Below, piece by piece: positions 28,565 to 33,537 of a stretch of DNA of 33,537 bases. Positions within the stretch are counted from its first letter, which is position 1. Each line of letters starts with the position of its first letter. Below the pieces are notes generated by a model. The model was not told where the DNA came from. It made no database searches and saw nothing but the letters and a program-made list of their open reading frames with translations. The DNA comes from JBOHNS01 sp050730835 (GTDB taxonomy: Bacteria > Patescibacteriota > Saccharimonadia > Saccharimonadales > UBA4665): assembly GCA_050730835.1 (NCBI GenBank), contig JBOHNS010000011.1, positions 1 through 33,537 of the forward strand, in the 5' to 3' direction. The translations under genes and the position numbers were made by a program.

Positions 28565-30679
28565 TTAGTTTTTGGGGCCAGTTTTTTTGTCATTAGCGCC
28601 CGCGGCGCGAGTTTTGGCCGAGATGACACGCTCGAGCGCAAACAGGCCTAGACCAACGGCGACAATTATCAGGCCGATTTTAAGATTGACGTAGCGATCT
28701 TGATTAGCTTGAGTGTTAGAGGTTGCTTGGTCGACTGGGGTGTCGATCAGGCGCGGTTTTTTGGTGGTGCTGGCGGCCAAGACAGAGCCTGATAACGAAT
28801 TAGTTTGTCCGTTGTTCGGGTTGGAAGTAGTGTCAGACGCAGTTGTTATTGGCGGCCGACCAGTAACGGCTGCGGCAAAGTTATTAAATTTGGCTAGCGG
28901 TGTCTTGGCTGAAGCGGGCTTGAGCGGAGCACTGGTTGTGGCATAGGTCTTGTTAAGCGACTTTGGCGGCAGCGGCTGCAGGCCGAAATTGCCAGTCCAA
29001 TCGCCGAAGACATTGATGAACAATATACCAAACCAATCGGCGCTGGCAAAGCTGCTGTTATTGACATTTAGCAGATTAGCGGCAGCGTTGGCATTGCCAG
29101 AAGTGGCGTTGCCGGCCGAGGTATTGCCGGTAACATCGGCGTTACCACTGGTGGCAGCGACATTGATGTTGTTATTGATGGAATCATTGTTGTTGACTTT
29201 AGTGTTGATATTGTTGGTTTGAGTGGTAGTGTCCTTGGTGACGCCGCCGCCATAGGCTGCCGCAGTGCTGCCGGCCGGCGCATTTAATAGCATGCCGACC
29301 CATTTGCCGAGTACGTTGACAAAAACTAAAAGCGTATTATTGCTGACAACTTGGTCGCCGGTCAGATTGAAAACGGTTACGTTGGTTGTGGCTTGGCCGG
29401 AAGTGGCGTTGCCGGCTTTGGTGTTGCCGGTAGTGCTGGCCAGACCGGTTTTAGCCGTGGTGGTGACGACATTATTGATGGACTGGTTATTGTTGAGCGT
29501 AGTGGCGATATTATTGTTTTGCGTGTTTTTGACATTAATCGTGCTGCTTGGCGCGTTGCTGGCGATAAGACTGTTATAAAACTGCGACGGCAGCAAAATA
29601 TTGCCGTTCAAATCACCTAGAATATTGATAACGCCGACAAACGATTGCTTGGAAGCGATCATGCTGTTGATCATATTGACGACGTTAGCCACGGCATCAG
29701 CATTGCCGGAAGTGGCGTTGCCGGCTTTGGTGTTGCCCGCGACTTTGGCGTTGCCAGATTTAGAGGCTAGTTGGACGTTGTTGGTGATTTGGGCTGTGTT
29801 GTTATCGGTGGTATTGACATTGTTGGTGGTTACAAGTTGGTTGCTGCCGCCGGCTGGTTGCACGACCGAGCTGGGATCGACCAGCAAATTGCCATTGACG
29901 GTGCCATTGACATTATCAACAAATGTGATTGGCGGGTTGGCAGCAACCGTTAATGAAGAGTTGGACTGCAACGAGTTTAATATGTCGGCCGTCGTGACAG
30001 TATCGCCGGAAGTGGCGCTGCCGCCGGCGGTATTGTTTTGCACTGCGGCGTCGCCAGACTGGCCATTAGCATTAATATCATTATTGACGGTGGCCGTGGA
30101 ATTGTCTGAGGTGTTGTCGTTGTTGTTCGCCGTGCTGCTGGTCTGGTTCGTGGCATTCGGCCCTGACGCGCCGCTGCTCGACGCGCCGGCGGTTGCGCCA
30201 TTATTAGCATTAGCATTGCTTGATGATGGGGCAGGTGCCGGCGGTGCCGGTTTGACTAGGACGTAATTTGGTCCGGACGGCGGTGTAGCTACGGCGGCTT
30301 TGGCCTGATAGAATTTTTTGGCGGCTGGGTTGTAGCGCCAGACGGTAGCGTCCCAGCGGCCAGTGGTATAATTATAAGTATAGGTTACCGGGTTAATCGG
30401 CTGGGTTTTACAAGTTGCGGGATCCCAGGTGTAGTGGGCATTTTGCCACAAGCCTGTTGTTTTATTAAAACTATAGGTTCCAGCAGAGGCACCGGTTGGC
30501 CGGTTTAAGGCGCAACCGTGCGTACCAGCGCTGGTGTTAGGAGTCGTCGCTGCCGCTGCCAAGCTTACTGGCGCAGCCAGGTAGACCAAAAACATCAAAG
30601 CTGTTATGCCAGCAGATAGTCTTTTGCCTTTTACTGAAACAATCGATCGGATTATCGACAGTATACGCAGTTGCATCAT
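28565..30679 (-). CDS. Large exported Asn-rich repeat protein with C-terminal membrane anchor
   Basis: A 704-residue surface protein of unknown function. Signal segment about 20-44 (ITALMFLVYLAAPVSLAAAA). Residues 68-90 and 98-121 are two copies of an aromatic motif (TYSFNKTTGLW / TYTYNYTTGRW, each followed by an aromatic NPA or DPA turn). A Pro/Ala/Ser/Asn linker follows (about 130-185), then four repeats of ~100 residues (about 185-570). Each has an Asn-rich stretch, a core (NNTAGGSATSG at 215-225, GNTKAGNATSG at 315 and 418, GNTSAGNATSG at 518) and a closing NxxGxxxGN-like strand (258, 353, 456, 557). A Ser/Thr spacer leads to one membrane helix (about 666-685) and a basic tail. The pattern suggests a beta-solenoid-like or stacked beta structure. 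GAGG lies 10 bases before the ATG. It is last in a run of four related minus-strand genes. Confidence 0.8.
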   Translation of the reverse strand: MMQLRILSIIRSIVSVKGKRLSAGITALMFLVYLAAPVSLAAAATTPNTSAGTHGCALNRPTGASAGTYSFNKTTGLWQNAHYTWDPATCKTQPINPVTYTYNYTTGRWDATVWRYNPAAKKFYQAKAAVATPPSGPNYVLVKPAPPAPAPSSSNANANNGATAGASSSGASGPNATNQTSSTANNNDNTSDNSTATVNNDINANGQSGDAAVQNNTAGGSATSGDTVTTADILNSLQSNSSLTVAANPPITFVDNVNGTVNGNLLVDPSSVVQPAGGSNQLVTTNNVNTTDNNTAQITNNVQLASKSGNAKVAGNTKAGNATSGNADAVANVVNMINSMIASKQSFVGVINILGDLNGNILLPSQFYNSLIASNAPSSTINVKNTQNNNIATTLNNNQSINNVVTTTAKTGLASTTGNTKAGNATSGQATTNVTVFNLTGDQVVSNNTLLVFVNVLGKWVGMLLNAPAGSTAAAYGGGVTKDTTTQTNNINTKVNNNDSINNNINVAATSGNADVTGNTSAGNATSGNANAAANLLNVNNSSFASADWFGILFINVFGDWTGNFGLQPLPPKSLNKTYATTSAPLKPASAKTPLAKFNNFAAAVTGRPPITTASDTTSNPNNGQTNSLSGSVLAASTTKKPRLIDTPVDQATSNTQANQDRYVNLKIGLIIVAVGLGLFALERVISAKTRAAGANDKKTGPKN

Positions 30680-30736
30680 CTAATCAAAACCTCGTTTTTA
30701 AGTTAATTAATAATTTAATAATTTTACTGTTGCCGA

Positions 30737-30768
30737 CCGGGGAATCGCTATTTTAAACGATTCCCCGG
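30737..30768. repeat. Perfect 11-bp inverted repeat between repeat-protein genes
   Basis: CCGGGGAATCG (30737-30747), a 10-base loop, CGATTCCCCGG (30758-30768). It is the strongest hairpin in this region. No T-run follows on either strand, so it is not a standard terminator. It may protect or process the mRNA, or be a protein-binding site. Confidence 0.75.
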
Positions 30769-30856
30769 GTTGTTGACAGCACCAAGTTTAGGAGTTAGCT
30801 AAAAGCCATTAAACAACTTTTAAACCAGAGCTAAACTTATTAGTAGCGACTAATTT

Positions 30857-30881
30857 AAAATCTCAATTAGTTAGAGATTTT
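30857..30881 (-). terminator. A/T-rich hairpin spanning the stop of the 199-residue repeat protein
   Basis: On the minus strand AAAATCTC (30881-30874) pairs with GAGATTTT (30864-30857), with the TAA stop in the loop, followed by AAATTAG. It could be a weak terminator. Confidence 0.35.
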
Positions 30882-31466
30882 GACAGTCGTGCTAGTTTTG
30901 CTGGTGTTGCTGACAGAACCGCTAGTAGCGTTGCCGCCGCGGGTGTTGCCAGACGAAACAGCCTTGCCGGAGCTAGCGCGCTGAGCGTTGACGTTACTGA
31001 CAGTAACATTGTTTTTGTTAGTAACCGTAACTTTGTTGGTTCGCTTGGAAGTTACAGTGTTGTTTGAGCGAGGACCAGTGTCGCGAATGGTAGCATTCGT
31101 GTTGGCGTTGCCCGAACCCATCGACGCAGCAGCACTTGAGCCAGTGTTGCTGACAGCTAATGAGGTGCTGGTAGCGCCGTTGTTGCTGGCGTTGCCGCTA
31201 CGCGCGCTACCACCGTTGGTGTTGCCGCGAGTCATTGCCTGGCCAGAGTGTGCACCCTGCAAGTTGAGGTTGCTTACGCCAACCCGGTTGTGGTTGGTGG
31301 CTTTTACTTTGTTTGACACAACCGAACTAATGTGGTTGCTTGAGTTTGGCCCCGTCGTTTGAATGGTGCCAGTGCTTGCCCCAGCAATACCACCGCCCAG
31401 TCCCGCTAACAGGCCGAGAGAAGTTACTGCTGATGCAGTGTAACGAAGAACGTGTACTTTATTCAT
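30867..31466 (-). CDS. Small exported repeat protein, two TGPxSNN repeats
   Basis: A 199-residue protein with an N-terminal signal (SAVTSLGLLAGLGGGIAGAS, about 12-31) and two repeats of 72 residues (about 36-107 and 128-199). Each runs: IxxTGPxSxN, a Val/Asn/Thr strand region, VSNxNxQ, an SGxA turn, GNTxGGxAxSG and a Ser/Thr end closing in a (V/I)SN. The protein stops exactly at the end of repeat 2, so there is no anchor or sorting tail. A perfect SD, AAGGAGGT, precedes the ATG, suggesting high expression. The same repeat is in the 32418 gene, and the core resembles the repeats of the 704-residue protein. It is probably a secreted subunit of a surface structure; function unknown. Confidence 0.78.
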   Translation of the reverse strand: MNKVHVLRYTASAVTSLGLLAGLGGGIAGASTGTIQTTGPNSSNHISSVVSNKVKATNHNRVGVSNLNLQGAHSGQAMTRGNTNGGSARSGNASNNGATSTSLAVSNTGSSAAASMGSGNANTNATIRDTGPRSNNTVTSKRTNKVTVTNKNNVTVSNVNAQRASSGKAVSSGNTRGGNATSGSVSNTSKTSTTVKISN

Positions 31467-31509
31467 AGTACCTCCTTAGTAATTAATTATTAATATTAGT
31501 TGATATTGC

Positions 31510-31527
31510 TCGGGTGCTCCTACCCGA
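31510..31527. repeat. Intergenic hairpin
   Basis: TCGGGT, loop GCTCCT, ACCCGA, between the 31589 and 30867 genes. No T-run. Confidence 0.5.
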
Positions 31528-31535
31528 CTTCGGAA

Positions 31536-31557
31536 GATGACGTGATCATGTTTCATC
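31536..31557. promoter_or_regulatory. Imperfect palindrome, possible operator
   Basis: GATGA (31536-31540) and TCATC (31553-31557) flank a near-palindromic centre around TGATCA. It lies about 70-90 bases upstream of the ATG at 31466. Confidence 0.3.
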
Positions 31558-31588
31558 TGCCAAAGTCGAACAAGTGGCTAGCTAGTAA

Positions 31589-32164
31589 CTAACTGCCCAT
31601 GCCTTGCGTGTCCTGATAATTTAATGTGCTGGTGGATGCATCCGACTGGACTTGGACGTTGGTCGAGCTGGTATTGCTAGCAGCGCCGGAATTATGGCTG
31701 ACCTTTAAATGAACCTGGCCGCTGGGCGTGTTAATGGTTTTTTGGTAGCTGCCGTTTTGCGGCATGGTTTGCTGGCGACCGTTAACTTTCAAGCTGGAAT
31801 GCGATGAACTGCCGGCAGTGCTAGTTGATTGCACGGTAGTGCTGGTGGCAGAAACCGAACTTGAACTATTGCCGGATTGGCCAGGCGCATTAGCGGCGGA
31901 TGATTGGGACTGGCTAGCACCTGCAGTATCAGCTGCCGCGGCCGAAGGCTTGGTTAGTGCAGATGCGGCAGCATGATTGGCCAAATGCGCCGACGACGAT
32001 TGCGCCGACGTATCGCCGGGCAGGGCAACAGCTAAAGCTATGGCCAGCGCCGACAAACTACCAATCGCGGCAATCGCCACTAGCCGTCGGCGCAACAACC
32101 CCTGCGTAAACGGAGCCAATAGCTTATTGTTTCTAGCCTGTTGTCGCAACAATTGTCTTGGCAT
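31589..32164 (-). CDS. Exported or N-anchored Ser/Ala/Thr-rich protein
   Basis: A 191-residue protein. A basic N-terminus (MPRQLLRQQARNNK) and one hydrophobic helix (LVAIAAIGSLSALAIALAVAL, about 28-48) suggest a type II anchor or uncleaved signal. Residues ~50-120 are Ser/Ala/Thr-rich low complexity. The last ~70 (from LKVNGRQQTMPQNGSYQKTI) look like short beta strands ending in VQVQSDASTSTLNYQD. It lacks the TGPxSNN repeat but lies among the repeat genes in the same orientation. GGAGGG lies 11 bases before the ATG. No family recognised. Confidence 0.68.
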   Translation of the reverse strand: MPRQLLRQQARNNKLLAPFTQGLLRRRLVAIAAIGSLSALAIALAVALPGDTSAQSSSAHLANHAAASALTKPSAAAADTAGASQSQSSAANAPGQSGNSSSSVSATSTTVQSTSTAGSSSHSSLKVNGRQQTMPQNGSYQKTINTPSGQVHLKVSHNSGAASNTSSTNVQVQSDASTSTLNYQDTQGMGS

Positions 32165-32304
32165 AGTTTGGTTAACCCTCCAACCCTTAAATCCTTAAAT
32201 TACCTTAACCATCCTAGCTTGTATAAAATTGCAAGACTGTAAAATATATTACTAGTTTCAATTTTATTTAAGTTATTTAAGCATATTGCGATTGTGCCGG
32301 AGCG

Positions 32305-32335
32305 AGCGCCGGTATTTTAGTGGTTACCCGGCGCT
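32305..32335. repeat. Perfect 8-bp GC-rich inverted repeat between repeat-protein genes
   Basis: AGCGCCGG (32305-32312), a 15-base loop, CCGGCGCT (32328-32335). No T-run. It is in the gap between the 32418 and 31589 genes, as with the hairpins in the other gaps of this cluster. Confidence 0.65.
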
Positions 32336-32417
32336 GGCTAAGGCTTAGTTTTGGTTTGATTTTTAAGGTACGATTTTTAGTTCGGGCTGCAACTATTTAA
32401 ATATTTAAAATTGCAAC

Positions 32418-33041
32418 TTAGTTAGTGATATTGATCGTCGTGTCGCGACTATCGCTGTTGCTAGCCGAGCCGCTGGCGCTATTGCCGCCGCTAGTGTTGC
32501 GGCTGGTTGTGGCATTACCGCTGGTGGCCGTTTGGTTGTTGCGGTTGCTGACAGTTAGATTGTTAGTGTTTTTGACCGTGGTGGTGTTGCTGGTTGTGAA
32601 GTTAACTTTATTGTTAGATTTCGGACCAGTGTTTTTGAGAACGGCTGTGTCGTTGCTGTGCAGATTGCCGACCAGGCGCCATGACGGCGCCGTGGTTGGG
32701 CTCTTCGGCGACATGGTTTTTGAACTTGGCGCAATTGGTTGGCCGATGGCCGGTTTAGGCTGAGCCGTGCTGGTGCTGGCGACTTTTGCCGTTGTCATAG
32801 CGCTAGTGGCATTTTTGGCTGGTTGCTGGCAACTTAGCGTCGTGCTTGCCGGGCGGGCCTGAATTGTTGCCGGCGCTGCACCAGCCAGTTGGCTGTGCAT
32901 AAGCGGCGTCATGGCAGCGACTGCCAGCGGCACGCCTACGGCAATGCCGGCCACGCTAGCCAAAAAATTGCTGCTCGGCCTAGCCGAACGATTATGAATT
33001 TTAGCTGCACTGTTTATCTTGCTAGTCTTTGACTGAGACAT
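32418..33041 (-). CDS. Small exported repeat protein, one TGPxSNN repeat
   Basis: A 207-residue protein. I use ATG 33041 because AAAAGGAGGTTATCG, a near-perfect SD, precedes it; an upstream in-frame ATG (33176) has none and would add an implausible leader. Hydrophobic signal about 31-55 (FLASVAGIAVGVPLAVAAMTPL). A Ser/Thr/Ala/Pro/Lys linker follows (about 60-130), then one C-terminal repeat: LKNTGPKSNNKV, VKNTNNLTVSNRNNQTATSG and RNTSGGNSASGSASN, ending in NITN at the stop. The repeat matches both repeats of the 199-residue protein in order and spacing. No anchor is present. It is first in transcription order of the four-gene cluster. Confidence 0.76.
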   Translation of the reverse strand: MSQSKTSKINSAAKIHNRSARPSSNFLASVAGIAVGVPLAVAAMTPLMHSQLAGAAPATIQARPASTTLSCQQPAKNATSAMTTAKVASTSTAQPKPAIGQPIAPSSKTMSPKSPTTAPSWRLVGNLHSNDTAVLKNTGPKSNNKVNFTTSNTTTVKNTNNLTVSNRNNQTATSGNATTSRNTSGGNSASGSASNSDSRDTTINITN

Positions 33042-33105
33042 CGATAACCTCCTTTTAGTTAATAACTTTTTCGGGTTTTTAAAGCCCACTTGACTTCCCA
33101 AATTC

Positions 33106-33117
33106 TGGTATATACCA
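33106..33117. promoter_or_regulatory. Perfect 12-bp palindrome TGGTATATACCA
   Basis: It lies 65 bases upstream of the 33041 start, in the promoter region of the repeat-protein cluster. It could be an operator; no clear -35/-10 pair was found around it. Confidence 0.3.
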
Positions 33118-33280
33118 ACATTTACAATAGGTAAATAGTATTTTATAACATAAGCATTATGTGGCGGTATGAGCATTTTGACCGCTGCTAAATTATTAAC
33201 TGGCCGGCTTCAGCCAAACTACGGCTAACAGATAGAACATTACAAAATTCATTCAAGTGTAATTATTACTACATAGCTGA

Positions 33281-33308
33281 TTACCGCACCACAGCCTAGA
33301 GCGATAAT
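33281..33308 (+). promoter_or_regulatory. Candidate rRNA promoter
   Basis: TTACCG (33281-33286), a 16-base spacer and GATAAT (33303-33308). The -35 is weak. Transcription from about 33315 would include the folded leader before the 23S gene. Confidence 0.3.
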
Positions 33309-33314
33309 TTAACT

Positions 33315-33516
33315 GGTGACAGAAGCAAAAATTTTAACGCCACGAACGCCCAACTTGTTAACCATTTTACCAGGTTTTAAGCACGCGAAAATGGTCTAAA
33401 GCCGACCATGTGCCAGCAAATCTGAGTTCTCGTTAGAATCCGAACACTACCGGAAAGGTAGAATGTACGGATGGGAGCAACCAAGTTAACAGGGCGGGAT
33501 CGTGACACTATCGCAC
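33315..33516 (+). other. Structured leader upstream of 23S rRNA (likely processing stem)
   Basis: CGCCCAACTTG (about 33347-33357) can pair with CAAGTT...GGGCG (about 33482-33496) with a 4-base bulge, enclosing further hairpins: ACCATTTT (33361-33368) with AAAATGGT (33388-33395), and ATCCG/CGGAT around a CTACC-GGAAA-GGTAG hairpin (about 33437-33472). This looks like a pre-rRNA leader. No 16S 3' end or spacer tRNA is in it. Confidence 0.4.
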
Positions 33517-33537
33517 GGTTATTTAGTAAAGGGTGTG
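33517..33537 (+). rRNA. 23S rRNA, first ~21 bases (truncated by window end)
   Basis: The last 21 bases, starting GGTTATTTAGTAAAGGG, match the pattern of bacterial 23S 5' ends (compare B. subtilis, GGTTAAGTTAGAAAGGGCGC). The match covers the conserved GGTTA and AAGGGYGY elements. The gene continues beyond the window. The call rests on a short match plus the folded leader. Confidence 0.6.

Noticed and set aside
27549..29620. Long ORFs on the strand opposite the Asn-rich genes and in other frames of the SGNH gene
   Set aside because: They are antisense or out-of-frame reflections of biased codon use in the repeat and GC-rich genes, with no start sites or protein-like composition.
28565..33041. 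Curli (CsgA) or type IV pilin genes
   Set aside because: The repeat lacks the CsgA SxxxxQxGxxNxAxxxQ spacing, and no prepilin cleavage motif is present.
33043..33056. AACCTCCTTTTAG on the plus strand resembling a 16S rRNA 3' end (anti-SD)
   Set aside because: It is the complement of the strong Shine-Dalgarno of the minus-strand gene starting at 33041. No other 16S sequence surrounds it.
33430..33475. SRP RNA or c-di-GMP riboswitch because of CTACCGGAAAGGTAG
   Set aside because: The flanking conserved SRP domain IV and riboswitch bases are missing. Its position before the 23S start fits a pre-rRNA leader hairpin.
1..33537. CRISPR arrays, insertion sequences, transposases or integrases
   Set aside because: No regularly spaced repeats of CRISPR size and no recognisable mobile-element genes were seen on either strand.

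Overview
The window looks like a chromosomal segment from a small-genome bacterium of the Candidate Phyla Radiation (Patescibacteria), most likely Candidatus Saccharibacteria (TM7) or a close relative. This assignment is inferred from gene content and protein character, not from a search. Supporting points are short intergenic gaps, overlapping ATGA starts, many small secreted Asn/Ser/Thr-rich proteins, a lysine/alanine-rich extension on ribosomal protein L1, a thymidylate kinase fused to two ThyX-like domains, and a coiled-coil/beta-rich small protein of a type I associate with CPR genomes. TGA is used as a normal stop (for example secE), so the UGA-glycine code of Gracilibacteria/Absconditabacteria is not in use.

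Positions 1-10.5 kb form the translation/secretion block: secE, nusG, rplK, rplA, then rplJ and rplL. The usual contiguous order is disturbed. Small unknown ORFs sit between nusG and rplK and between rplK and rplA. About 6 kb separates rplA from rplJ; it carries a membrane MprF-like aminoacyltransferase (minus strand), a dCTP deaminase-family gene, the kinase-ThyX fusion, and two unknown genes, one of them behind a candidate leader-peptide attenuator. rplJ has its own promoter and an L10 leader RNA. rpoB does not follow rplL.

Positions 10.6-21.3 kb hold an unknown minus-strand gene with a probable frameshift at an A8 tract, then plus-strand housekeeping genes: a CPR-type coiled-coil protein, a CDP-alcohol phosphatidyltransferase, dnaX, dnaB, a GT-C membrane protein, ybaB/ebfC, recR, a Nudix hydrolase, a DHH/DHHA1 phosphoesterase and cysS. 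DnaX and RecR have both lost their usual zinc-binding cysteines.

Positions 21.4-27.1 kb are a tight minus-strand operon: inositol-3-phosphate synthase, an alpha/beta hydrolase, two PimA-like GT4 glycosyltransferases and an AI-2E-family membrane protein. Together with the phosphatidyltransferase at 12.3 kb and the GT-C enzyme at 16.1 kb, this suggests an inositol-based glycolipid pathway. A secreted SGNH hydrolase and tRNA-Gln(UUG) follow on the plus strand.

Positions 28.5-33.0 kb carry four co-oriented minus-strand genes for exported Asn/Ser/Thr/Gly-rich proteins. Three share a repeat built around TGPxSNN and GNTxxGNAxSG motifs. One is large and membrane-anchored at its C-terminus; two smaller ones end exactly at the end of a repeat. 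This is the best candidate here for an undescribed extracellular system. The window ends in what appears to be the first ~21 bases of a 23S rRNA gene on the plus strand with a structured leader, and no 16S gene lies upstream of it here.
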